This document shows, one piece after another, positions 6,410 through 13,825 of a stretch of DNA of 13,826 nt. Where the stretch lies: NCBI GenBank assembly GCA_900763965.1, contig CAAFMG010000139.1, positions 1 through 13,826 on the forward strand, in the 5' to 3' direction. The position numbers were made by a program, and so were the translations under genes. This DNA comes from an uncultured Oscillospiraceae bacterium (GTDB lineage Bacteria > Bacillota > Clostridia > Oscillospirales > Oscillospiraceae). Each line of letters opens with the position of its first letter. Position 1 is the stretch's first letter. A model generated the notes under the pieces. The model did not search any database, was not told the DNA's origin, and was given only the letters and a program-made list of their open reading frames with translations.

Positions 6410-9400
6410 ATGGAACAGAACATCTACTTAGTGAATATGTTTCCGGACTATGCGCCGCCTGAGGAGCTTGCTGTGGCTGTCTCTCAGGCGGCCATTGTTG
6501 CTGCGGATATTGACACAGAAAATCGGCGGGTAAGCGTTGCCCTTCATGCTGAGCATTACATCCCCCAGCGGCTGCTGGATCAGGCGGCCCGGGATATCAG
6601 CTTCCTGTACGGTCTGCGCACATTGGAGCTGACCGCCGCCCATCCAGCCTCGGAGCTGCACAGGCTGGAGCCTGGGGAGCTGATGCAGCTGTTTGTCAGC
6701 CGGAATTCTATGACCCGGGGCAGCCTGGCAGGCGCCCAGTGGCAGTGGCAGGACGCCCAGCTGACCATCCGCCTGCGGGCCAACGGCAAAAAGGAACTGG
6801 AGGATCTGATTCCTGCGGTGCAGACCGTTCTGCGGGAACGGTTTGCCGCCCCGGTGACCATTTGCGTGGAGGCAGGAAAAACGCTGGAGGGGCATGAACT
6901 GTTTGCCGCCATGGATTCCATGCGGGATCAGCTGATCCAGACCATGCCGGCCGCCGCAGCCCGGCAGCCGGAAAAGCGGGAGGAGCGGGCAGCACCGGCT
7001 GGGGATACCTTCTACGGAAAGCCCTTCCGGGGCACCGCCGTTGCCATGAAGAATCTGAGCCTGGACATGGGCTCCATCATTGTGGAGGGCCGGGTCTTCA
7101 ATGTGGATCACAAGGAGCTGAAAAAGCGCAATGCCTGGGTGATCAAGTTTGACGTTACCGACAACACCGGCTCTATCCGTGTTACAAAGTTCATGGAGGC
7201 CGGAGAGGCCAAGCCCATTCTGGAAAATGTAAAGCCCGGAAGTGTCCTGCGGATTCAGGGCAAACTGATTGAGGATCGGTTTGAGAATGAAATGGTGCTC
7301 AAGCCCTATTCCATGGCCCCCGGTTCCATGCCCAAGCGGAAGGATAGGGCCCCCGGAGAAAAGCGGGTGGAGCTGCATCTGCATACCACCATGTCCAACA
7401 TGGATGCCCTGACCCCCACTGCCGCCGCCATCAAGCAGGCCGCCGCCTGGGGCCATCGGGCCATTGCCATCACCGACCACGGCTGCTGCCAGTCCTTTAC
7501 CGATGCGCTGCACTGCGTGGAAAACTTCAAGGGGCCGCCGAAAATTGCCGGAACGGATGAGGTCATTAAGATCCTCTACGGCTGTGAGGGCTACTATGTC
7601 AACGATGTGGATGACCGGATCGTTGTCCACGGCACCGGGGACATGACCTTCGATGAGGAGTTCGTGGCCTTTGACCTGGAAACCACCGGCCTGTCCTCCC
7701 GGAAAGACCGCATTATTGAAATCGGTGCGGTGATTTTGAAGGAGGGCAAGGAGATGGATCGCTTCCAGACCTTCGTGGATCCGGAGCGCACCTTGGATCG
7801 AAAGATCGTGGATCTGACCGGTATCACCGACGAAATGCTGAAGGGTGCACCGAAAATTGAGGAAGTGCTGCCCAAGTTCCTGGAATTCGTGGGAGACCGG
7901 GTGCTGGTTGCCCACAACTCGGATTTTGACACCGGATTTATCCGGGCAGAGTGCGAACGCCAGGGCTATGACTACCATTACACTGCGGCGGATACCCTGA
8001 TCCTATCCCAGAACCTGCTGCCCCAGCTGAACAAATTCAAGCTGAATCTGGTGGCAAATGCCCTGAGCCTGCCGGACTTCAACCACCACCGGGCGGCTGA
8101 CGATGCCATGACCTGCGGCCTGATCATGGTGAACCTGATGAAAAAGTTGGAGGAGGATCACGACATCCATACTCTGCAAACCATCAACCCGGCCATGACC
8201 AAGCTGCGCTCCGGCGGCAGGATCACCGACCGTCAGGCACGGCATATCATCCTCTTTGCCAAGAATCAGGTGGGTCTGCGCAACCTCTATCACCTGATCT
8301 CCAATTCCAATCTGCACCACTTCAAGCGTGTCCCCAGAATTCCCAAGTCTGAGCTGCTGGAAATGCGGGAGGGCCTGATCATCGGCTCGGCCTGTGAGGC
8401 AGGCGAGCTGTTCCAGGCGGTGCTGGATCGGAAAAGCGATGACGAACTGAAACGGATCGCCTCCTTTTATGATTTCCTGGAGGTTCAGCCCCTGTCCAAC
8501 AATATGTTTATGCTGGAAAAGGGTATGGCCAGGGATGTGGAGGATCTGAAAAACTATAACCGCACCATCATCCGCCTGGGCGAAGAACTGGGGAAGATGG
8601 TGGTGGCCACCGGTGACGTACACTTCCTGAACCCGGAGGATGAGATCTTCCGGCATATCCTGCTGGCCACCAAGGGCTTTGACGATGCGGACAAGCCCAA
8701 CCCGCTGTACCTGCGCACCACCGATGAAATGCTGGAGGAATTCAGCTATCTGGGTGCGGAAAAGGCCTACGAGATCGTGGTCACCAATCCCAACCGGATC
8801 GCAGATATGTGCGAGACCATGCGCCCGGTGCCCCATAACCTGTTTGCCCCCAAGATCGAAAACTCCGTGGAGGATCTGAAGAATCTGGTTTACGGCAAGT
8901 TCCACCGGCTCTATGGAGACAACCCGCCGGAGGTCTTTACCCAGCGTGTGGAAACGGAACTGCATGACATTATCACCTGTCACTATGATGTGATCTATAT
9001 GTCCGCCCAGAAGCTGGTGCAGAACTCTTTGGAAAACGGCTATCTGGTGGGTTCCCGTGGTTCCGTTGGCTCCTCCATTGTGGCGTATATGTCTGGCATT
9101 ACGGAGGTTAATTCCTTCCAGCCCCACTACCGCTGTCCCAATCCGGAATGTAAATACACCGAGCTGGATGTGCCCAAGGGATATAACTGCGGCGCTGACC
9201 TGCCGGATGCGGTGTGCCCCAAGTGCGGCACCAAAATGGAAAAGGACGGCTTTAATATCCCCTTCGAGACCTTCCTGGGCTTCGGCGGCGACAAGGTGCC
9301 GGATATCGACCTGAACTTCTCCGGCGAGTATCAGTCCAAGGCCCATGCCTACTGTGTCTCCATGTTCGGCTCGGCCCATGTGTTCCGTGCCGGAACCATT

Positions 9401-10726
9401 GGCACCGTGGCGGAAAAGACGGCCTTCGGCTATGTGAAAAAGTACCTGTCGGAGCGGGGCAAGACCGCAAACCGGGCGGAGGAAGCCCGGCTGGCCACCG
9501 GCTGTGTGGGGGTTCGGCGCACCACCGGCCAGCACCCCGGCGGCCTGGTGGTCATTCCCCAGGAGAATGAGATCTGGGACTTCTGCCCGGTGCAGCATCC
9601 GGCGGATGACCCCAATTCCGACCAGATCACCACCCATTTTGAATATCACTCCATGGAAGAAAACCTTTTGAAGCTGGATATGCTGGGTCACGATGACCCT
9701 ACCATGATCCGTATGATGGAGGATATGACCGGGGTGGATGCCAAGACCATTCCCCTGGATGATAAGGATACCATGTCCATCTTCACCTCCTCCAAGGTGC
9801 TGGGCTATGAGGACGATCCCATTCTGGGCCCCACCGGGGCGGTTGCCATTCCGGAATTCAACACCCGGTTCACCCGGGGAATGCTGATGGATACCATGCC
9901 CACCCGGTTTGATACCCTGGTTCGGCTTTCCGGCTTCTCCCACGGTACGGACGTGTGGCTCGGCAATGCCAAGGATCTGATCATTTCCAAAACCGCAACG
10001 GTTGACTCCACCATTGGCTGCCGTGACGATATTATGATCTATCTGATCTCCTGCGGTATGCCGGAAAAACGCTCCTTCAAGATCATGGAGGCGGTGCGAA
10101 AGGGCAGAGGACTGCCCGACGGCGCAGAGGAGGAAATGGTGCAGGCCGGTGTCCCGGACTGGTATATCGGCTCCTGCAAGAAGATCAAGTACCTGTTCCC
10201 CAAGGCCCACGCCGTTGCCTATGTTATGATGTCCTTCCGGATCGCCTGGTTCAAGGTGCACCATCCGCTGCCTTTTTATGCGGCCTATTTCTACCGCAGA
10301 AGCCAGAAGGGCGGCTTTGATGCAGCGCTGATGACCGGGGGTATTGACAACGTCATTGCCAACATTGACGCCATTGACAACAACGAGGATGCCTCTGCCA
10401 AGGATGAGGATCTGCTGACCACCTTGGAGGTGGTCTACGAATTCTACCTTCGGGGGTTCAGCTTTGCTCCCATCAGCATCTATGACAGCCACGCCATCAA
10501 GTTCCTGATCAAGGACGGAAAGATCCTGCCTCCCTTTGTTGCCATCTCCGGCCTGGGCGAAAGTGCCGCCTGGGATCTGATGGAGGGTAGAAAGGGCAAG
10601 ACCTTCATTTCCATCGAGGAAGTGTCGCTGGCCTGCCCCAAGGTTTCCAAGACCCACATGCAGATGCTCAAGGAAGCAGGGGCCTTCGGCGATCTGCCGG
10701 ATACCAGCCAGATCAGCCTGTTTTAG
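6410..10726 (+). CDS. polC: DNA polymerase III alpha subunit, Gram-positive PolC type
   Basis: PolC is the main replicative polymerase of Bacillota, combining polymerase and proofreading exonuclease. The 1438-residue product matches the usual ~1440. Order: N-terminal domain (1-200), OB fold (about 222-300), PHP domain opening with VELHLHTTMS (320-329), an inserted DEDDh exonuclease (D422/E424 in FDLETTGL, D505 in HNSDFD, H560 and D565 in HRAADD), then PHP remainder, palm with GSRGSVGS, a zinc site (C909, C914, C936, C939), and the polymerase triad D965, D967 (PDIDLNFSGEYQ) and D1090 (KLDMLGHDD). It ends in QISLF, a beta-clamp-binding motif. The ATG is 2 bases after ispG with no clear ribosome binding site (only GAAG at 6396-6399), so coupling is likely. 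The first zinc pair is CxxxxC, whereas Bacillus has CxxC. It is the last gene of the operon; nusA and rimP do not follow. Confidence 0.98.
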   Translation: MEQNIYLVNMFPDYAPPEELAVAVSQAAIVAADIDTENRRVSVALHAEHYIPQRLLDQAARDISFLYGLRTLELTAAHPASELHRLEPGELMQLFVSRNSMTRGSLAGAQWQWQDAQLTIRLRANGKKELEDLIPAVQTVLRERFAAPVTICVEAGKTLEGHELFAAMDSMRDQLIQTMPAAAARQPEKREERAAPAGDTFYGKPFRGTAVAMKNLSLDMGSIIVEGRVFNVDHKELKKRNAWVIKFDVTDNTGSIRVTKFMEAGEAKPILENVKPGSVLRIQGKLIEDRFENEMVLKPYSMAPGSMPKRKDRAPGEKRVELHLHTTMSNMDALTPTAAAIKQAAAWGHRAIAITDHGCCQSFTDALHCVENFKGPPKIAGTDEVIKILYGCEGYYVNDVDDRIVVHGTGDMTFDEEFVAFDLETTGLSSRKDRIIEIGAVILKEGKEMDRFQTFVDPERTLDRKIVDLTGITDEMLKGAPKIEEVLPKFLEFVGDRVLVAHNSDFDTGFIRAECERQGYDYHYTAADTLILSQNLLPQLNKFKLNLVANALSLPDFNHHRAADDAMTCGLIMVNLMKKLEEDHDIHTLQTINPAMTKLRSGGRITDRQARHIILFAKNQVGLRNLYHLISNSNLHHFKRVPRIPKSELLEMREGLIIGSACEAGELFQAVLDRKSDDELKRIASFYDFLEVQPLSNNMFMLEKGMARDVEDLKNYNRTIIRLGEELGKMVVATGDVHFLNPEDEIFRHILLATKGFDDADKPNPLYLRTTDEMLEEFSYLGAEKAYEIVVTNPNRIADMCETMRPVPHNLFAPKIENSVEDLKNLVYGKFHRLYGDNPPEVFTQRVETELHDIITCHYDVIYMSAQKLVQNSLENGYLVGSRGSVGSSIVAYMSGITEVNSFQPHYRCPNPECKYTELDVPKGYNCGADLPDAVCPKCGTKMEKDGFNIPFETFLGFGGDKVPDIDLNFSGEYQSKAHAYCVSMFGSAHVFRAGTIGTVAEKTAFGYVKKYLSERGKTANRAEEARLATGCVGVRRTTGQHPGGLVVIPQENEIWDFCPVQHPADDPNSDQITTHFEYHSMEENLLKLDMLGHDDPTMIRMMEDMTGVDAKTIPLDDKDTMSIFTSSKVLGYEDDPILGPTGAVAIPEFNTRFTRGMLMDTMPTRFDTLVRLSGFSHGTDVWLGNAKDLIISKTATVDSTIGCRDDIMIYLISCGMPEKRSFKIMEAVRKGRGLPDGAEEEMVQAGVPDWYIGSCKKIKYLFPKAHAVAYVMMSFRIAWFKVHHPLPFYAAYFYRRSQKGGFDAALMTGGIDNVIANIDAIDNNEDASAKDEDLLTTLEVVYEFYLRGFSFAPISIYDSHAIKFLIKDGKILPPFVAISGLGESAAWDLMEGRKGKTFISIEEVSLACPKVSKTHMQMLKEAGAFGDLPDTSQISLF

Positions 10727-10771
10727 CGGGTTGGCATGATTGCGGAAGTCAATAGTCGGAAATTTGCTCCC

Positions 10772-10807
10772 AATAACCTCCTGTCTCCGGACGGGAGGTT
10801 ATTTTTT
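10772..10807 (+). terminator. Intrinsic terminator of the pyrH-polC operon
   Basis: A perfect 10-bp stem (AATAACCTCC at 10772-10781 with GGAGGTTATT at 10794-10803) with a 12-base loop runs into six T residues (10802-10807). It starts 45 bases after the polC stop, a clear rho-independent terminator closing the operon. The left arm carries an A-run only partly, so activity on the other strand is less certain. Confidence 0.9.
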
Positions 10808-10992
10808 GGTATCCGGAGGCATACGAGGGGCTGCGCAATTGCGGCGCTGCGGTGAGAATATTATCCCATAAGCAGATGCTGAACTTTGTGCATGGTGACC
10901 TTTTCTGTGCTCCAGACATTAAGAATATGGTAAAATTCAGGAGTCTTTTGTACGAAAGAAATAGTATACCCGCTGTAAAAAGAAAACAGTTG
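10808..10992. other. Spacer between operon terminator and symporter promoter, no gene
   Basis: This 185-base spacer has no supported gene. It contains a small palindrome (GCAATTGC within 10830-10850) and an extended -10-like TGGTAAAAT at 10928-10936 that lacks a -35. I see no glycine or lysine riboswitch, T-box or other recognisable leader. Because the symporter promoter begins at 10993, this stretch is probably not part of that transcript. Confidence 0.5.
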
Positions 10993-11021
10993 TTGCATTT
11001 TGCTGAAACATCCTGTATAGT
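10993..11021 (+). promoter_or_regulatory. Sigma-A-type promoter of the AGCS symporter
   Basis: TTGCAT at 10993-10998 and TATAGT at 11016-11021 are separated by exactly 17 bases. Predicted transcription starts near 11028, leaving about 25 untranslated bases, with the ribosome binding site GGAGG at 11041-11045 placed 7 bases before the ATG. This leaves no room for a riboswitch in the leader. Confidence 0.75.
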
Positions 11022-11052
11022 ATAGCAAGGATGGGGAAAAGGAGGCAACACC

Positions 11053-12483
11053 ATGACATTTGCACAAATCATCGGAATACTGAATAGCATTGCCTGGGGA
11101 CCTTGGATGCTGATCCTTCTGGTGGGTACTGGTATCTATTTGACCTGGCGGCTGGGATTTATACAGTTTACCAAATTTGGTTACACCATGAAAAGTACAC
11201 TGGGGGCACTGTTCCGCCGGGAGGATGCCGGAAGCGGTGAGATCACCCCCTTCCAGGCGGTTACCACCGCTTTGGCGGCAACTGTGGGTACGGGCAATAT
11301 CGCAGGTGTCACTGGCGCCATTGTTGTAGGCGGCCCCGGTGCAGTGTTCTGGATGTGGCTGTCTGCAATTTTTGGCATGGCAACGAAATATTCTGAGGTT
11401 GTGCTGGCCGTTCGCTTCCGGGAGCGCAATGCCCGCGGGGACTACGTGGGTGGCCCCATGTACTATATCCGCAATGGTATGGGAAAGGGATGGACATGGC
11501 TTGCCATGCTGTTTTGCATTCTGGCAGCCATTGCTGCCATCGGCACCGGAAACATGACCCAGATCAACACCATTGTCACCTCTGTCAATGCCACCATTGA
11601 TGCCTTCGGCGGCAACACAGGGGCTTCTGCGGTGAACATTTGCGGAGTCAGCTTTACCGTATCCAGTCTGGCGGTGGGGCTGCTGACAGCGCTGATCGTA
11701 TCCATGGTTCTTTTTGGCGGGGTCAAGCGTATCGGATCGGTTACCGAGCGGCTGGTGCCTTCCATGGCGCTGCTCTTTGTTGGCTGCTGCCTGACAGTGG
11801 TGATCGTGAACCGGCAGTATGTCGGTGAGGTATTTGGTATGATCTTCCGGGGCGCTTTCTGCCCGGAAGCTGCTTTGGGCGGTGCCTTTGGCATCAGTAT
11901 TTTGCGTACTGTGCAGAAGGGTGTTGGCCGGGGTGTTTTCTCCAACGAGGCCGGTCTTGGCTCTGCGCCCATGGCTCATGCGGCAACTTCGGAAACGAAC
12001 CCGGTGAAGCAGGGCCTGTTTGGCATATTTGAGGTGTTTATGTCCACCGTGGTCATCTGTACTCTGACGGCACTGACCCTGCTGTGCGGCTATAAAAGCG
12101 GCGTTTCCGTGGCCTGGGGACAGGAAGCCGGTGCGGAGCTGATCATTGCCTCCTTTGCTACTGTGTTCGGCCAGCGGCTGGGTGCGCTGATCGTAACGGT
12201 GTGCATCACCCTGTTTGCTCTGTCCACCATTCTCAGCTGGGCGCTGTATGGCGGCCGCAGCTTTGAATTCCTGTTTGGACAACGGTTCGGCGCGGTCTAC
12301 CAGATCCTCTATGTGGCGGCGGTGATCGTGGGTGCGGTGATGAAGCTGGATATCGTGTGGAGCATTGCCGATACCTTCAACGGCTTTATGGCAGTGCCCA
12401 ACCTGATTGCCCTGCTGGCCCTGTCCGGCGTGGTGGTGCAGCTGACCCGGCAGGCCTTCGGCACTAAAAGACCGTTACGGTAA
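11053..12483 (+). CDS. AGCS-family sodium:alanine/glycine symporter
   Basis: The 476-residue product is an integral membrane secondary transporter of the alanine or glycine:cation symporter family (AlsT/AgcS type), importing small neutral amino acids, typically D/L-alanine or glycine, with sodium. Family blocks are clear: an N-terminal WGPWMLILLVGTGIYLTWRLGF membrane segment, FQAVTTALAATVGTGNIAGVTGAI (about residues 63-86), GGPGAVFWMWLSAIFGMATKYSEVVLA (about 93-119), GDYVGGPMYYI, and FSNEAGLGSAPMAHA (about 296-310). About ten to eleven hydrophobic segments give the expected LeuT-like layout. Length is normal. It has its own promoter and a strong ribosome binding site and no obvious partner gene. 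The exact substrate cannot be read from sequence, so I give no gene symbol. Confidence 0.93.
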   Translation: MTFAQIIGILNSIAWGPWMLILLVGTGIYLTWRLGFIQFTKFGYTMKSTLGALFRREDAGSGEITPFQAVTTALAATVGTGNIAGVTGAIVVGGPGAVFWMWLSAIFGMATKYSEVVLAVRFRERNARGDYVGGPMYYIRNGMGKGWTWLAMLFCILAAIAAIGTGNMTQINTIVTSVNATIDAFGGNTGASAVNICGVSFTVSSLAVGLLTALIVSMVLFGGVKRIGSVTERLVPSMALLFVGCCLTVVIVNRQYVGEVFGMIFRGAFCPEAALGGAFGISILRTVQKGVGRGVFSNEAGLGSAPMAHAATSETNPVKQGLFGIFEVFMSTVVICTLTALTLLCGYKSGVSVAWGQEAGAELIIASFATVFGQRLGALIVTVCITLFALSTILSWALYGGRSFEFLFGQRFGAVYQILYVAAVIVGAVMKLDIVWSIADTFNGFMAVPNLIALLALSGVVVQLTRQAFGTKRPLR

Positions 12484-12527
12484 AGCCTGCCAAAAGGGCT
12501 TAAAAACAAAGAAAAAAGTCCCGGTTC

Positions 12528-12556
12528 TTGCAATGTGACCCGGAATATGTTATACT
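12528..12556 (+). promoter_or_regulatory. Extended -10 promoter of the uridine phosphorylase gene
   Basis: TTGCAA at 12528-12533 and TATACT at 12551-12556 are 17 bases apart, and TGT directly before the -10 gives the extended TGn motif. Transcription would start near 12563. The only hairpin between the symporter stop and this promoter (12483-12501, AAGCC/GGCTT) is short and lacks a T-run, so partial readthrough from the symporter is possible. Confidence 0.8.
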
Positions 12557-12588
12557 TTTGGTATCCCAAAACAAAAGGAGAGATCATT

Positions 12589-13359
12589 ATGCAGGACATC
12601 GGTATGCAGTTTCACATCCGCTGCAAGGAAGGGGATGTGGGCAGGTATGTGTTCCTTCCCGGCGATCCCGGCCGCTGTGAGTCCATCGCTTCTTTCTTCG
12701 ATAATCCCGTTCATGTGGGTATGAACCGGGAGTACAATATCTACACAGGCACCCTGCTGGGAGAGAAGGTTTCCGTCTGCTCCACCGGCATCGGCGGCCC
12801 CTCTGCCTCCATTGCCATGGAGGAGCTGGCGGCCATTGGCGCAGATACCTTTATCCGTGTGGGCACCTGCGGCGGCATTGCCATGGATGTCTGTCCCGGA
12901 GATGTGGTGGTGGCCAGCGGTGCCATCCGCTATGAGCATACCTCTCTGGAATATGCCCCCATTGAATTCCCCGCAGTAGCCGACTTTGACGTGACGGCAG
13001 CCCTGAAGGCAGCCGGTGAGGATCTGGGCTACCACACCCATGTAGGCGTGGTGCAGTGCAAGGATTCCTTCTACGGCCAGCACAGCCCGGAAAAATCCCC
13101 GGTGTACTACGACCTGCTGCAAAAGTGGGAGAGCTGGAAGCGCCTGGGGGTAAAGGCCAGCGAAATGGAGTCCGCCGCCCTGTTTGTGGTGGCATCCGCG
13201 CTGGGCGTTCGCTGCGGCAGCTGCTTCCATGTAATCTGGAATCAGGAGCGGGAGAAAGCGGGCCTGTTTATGAAGATGACCGAAGATACCACCGGAGCCA
13301 TCCGGGTAGGCGTGGAGGCCATGAAGCGCCTGATCGCCGCAGACCAGGCAAAAAAGTAA
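12589..13359 (+). CDS. udp: Uridine phosphorylase (nucleoside phosphorylase family I)
   Basis: This cytosolic enzyme of pyrimidine salvage splits uridine with phosphate into uracil and ribose 1-phosphate. The 256-residue product aligns along its length with E. coli Udp: H9, PGDPGR (R29), NREY (R47), STGIGGPS, the FIRVGTCGG phosphate/ribose block (R90, T93), EFPAVADFDVT, and EMES (192-195) for ribose. The loop after DSFY reads GQHSP instead of E. coli PGQER, so the uracil-contacting Gln is present but the Arg is not in the expected place. ATG 12589 is chosen because AAGGAG (12575-12580) lies 8 bases upstream; the in-frame GTG at 12535 lies inside the promoter. It has its own promoter and terminator. 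A related nucleoside specificity cannot be excluded. Confidence 0.9.
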   Translation: MQDIGMQFHIRCKEGDVGRYVFLPGDPGRCESIASFFDNPVHVGMNREYNIYTGTLLGEKVSVCSTGIGGPSASIAMEELAAIGADTFIRVGTCGGIAMDVCPGDVVVASGAIRYEHTSLEYAPIEFPAVADFDVTAALKAAGEDLGYHTHVGVVQCKDSFYGQHSPEKSPVYYDLLQKWESWKRLGVKASEMESAALFVVASALGVRCGSCFHVIWNQEREKAGLFMKMTEDTTGAIRVGVEAMKRLIAADQAKK

Positions 13360-13388
13360 AAAAATTGACCGGGAGAGGATCGGGCGTG

Positions 13389-13441
13389 TGCCGATAAGAC
13401 AGTAATTTGAGAAAAGTACGAAATCGGCATCTGTCAGACAG
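13389..13441 (+). repeat. Inverted repeats in the udp 3' untranslated region
   Basis: TGCCGAT (13389-13395) is complementary to ATCGGCA (13423-13429). GACAG (13398-13402, again at 13437-13441) is complementary to CTGTC (13431-13435). The first GACAG copy and the 7-bp pair interleave, so both cannot nest and a pseudoknot or alternative folding is possible. The elements are short and could be chance. Confidence 0.3.
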
Positions 13442-13449
13442 GATTGGAC

Positions 13450-13492
13450 AAAACAGGCGACATTCAACTTCGGTTGGATGCCGCCTGTTTTT
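13450..13492 (+). terminator. Intrinsic terminator of udp with UUCG tetraloop
   Basis: A long stem pairs AAAACAGGCG (13450-13459) with CGCCTGTTTT (13482-13491), and after one A/C mismatch continues for 8 bp (13461-13468 with 13473-13480, one G-U) to a C(UUCG)G tetraloop at 13469-13472. It ends in a T-run (13488-13492). The A-run on the left arm suggests it may also work for transcription from the opposite side. Confidence 0.92.
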
Positions 13493-13784
13493 ACATCTAA
13501 GGGTTGAGAATCACCTGTTTTTTGCGCTGTAAAGCAAGGATAACGAAAAGGGTGAAATAGTTATCGCCTCTGTGCGGTTCTTTTGTAAAACAGCGAATCG
13601 CTGCATAGCGGATACCGTTCGCTGGGGAGTGCGTATATTTGCGGTCGTGCAAAATACCCCTCAAAACCGTTAAGTCGATAGGTGTGTGTTTCGATGCGGA
13701 GTATGTTCGACACGAGGAAAACAGGAAATCAGCTTGTATTCGCAGAAAAGTTACATTTTAGGGTGATAACTTCCGAGTATTCTA
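13493..13784. other. Gene-free tail region with several inverted repeats
   Basis: No convincing coding region exists on either strand. Base composition is more AT-rich than the genes. Inverted repeats include GATAAC/GTTATC (13539-13544, 13560-13565), CAGCGAA/TTCGCTG (13591-13597, 13618-13624) enclosing CGCT/AGCG (13599-13602, 13607-13610), a neighbouring hairpin GTAT(a)TTTGC/GCAAAATAC (13633-13642, 13649-13657) with outer GGG/CCC, and AAGTTA/TAACTT (13748-13753, 13767-13772). AAAACAG recurs at 13587 and 13718. TTGAGA (13504-13509) with TGTAAA (13528-13533) is a weak promoter-like pair. It could be a small RNA gene, a dispersed intergenic repeat, or upstream regulatory DNA; I do not recognise a known family. 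Confidence 0.4.
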
Positions 13785-13814
13785 TTGAAAACAGAGCTAT
13801 CCTTGTGATAAAAT
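13785..13814 (+). promoter_or_regulatory. Promoter reading out of the right edge
   Basis: TTGAAA at 13785-13790 and TAAAAT at 13809-13814 are 18 bases apart, with TGA directly before the -10 giving an extended TGn motif. It would drive a gene beyond the window, starting near 13821. Confidence 0.6.
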
Positions 13815-13815
13815 T

Positions 13816-13825
13816 TGTGTACACA
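13816..13825. promoter_or_regulatory. Possible operator palindrome at the predicted start site
   Basis: TGTGTACACA is a perfect 10-bp palindrome lying just after the -10 box, where a repressor would block initiation. It is at the very edge, so its full extent is unknown, and no regulator is visible in the window. Confidence 0.35.

Noticed and set aside
10948..11025. Short ORF starting TTG at 10948 after GGAG
   Set aside because: It overlaps the symporter promoter, has poor spacing and an unremarkable 25-codon product; a chance frame.
10808..11052. Glycine riboswitch upstream of the alanine/glycine symporter
   Set aside because: Symporters of this family are often controlled this way, but none of the conserved glycine-riboswitch core is present and the promoter leaves only about 25 leader bases.
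12483..12501. Hairpin after the symporter as a terminator
   Set aside because: Only five to six pairs with no following T-run; too weak to call.
12535..12588. N-terminal extension of uridine phosphorylase to GTG 12535
   Set aside because: The extension covers the -10 box of the gene's own promoter and lacks a ribosome binding site; ATG 12589 has both a good site and homologous N terminus.
13365..13398. Promoter-like TTGACC after the udp stop
   Set aside because: The only -10-like sequence, GATAAG at 13393-13398, is 22 bases away and the transcript would meet the terminator at once.
13561..13713. Minus-strand frame of 50 residues in the tail region (GTG start at 13713)
   Set aside because: No ribosome binding site precedes the start, the frame is interrupted by TGA just upstream and TAA at 13561-13563, and the product is not recognisable. 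A decayed gene fragment is possible but unsupported.
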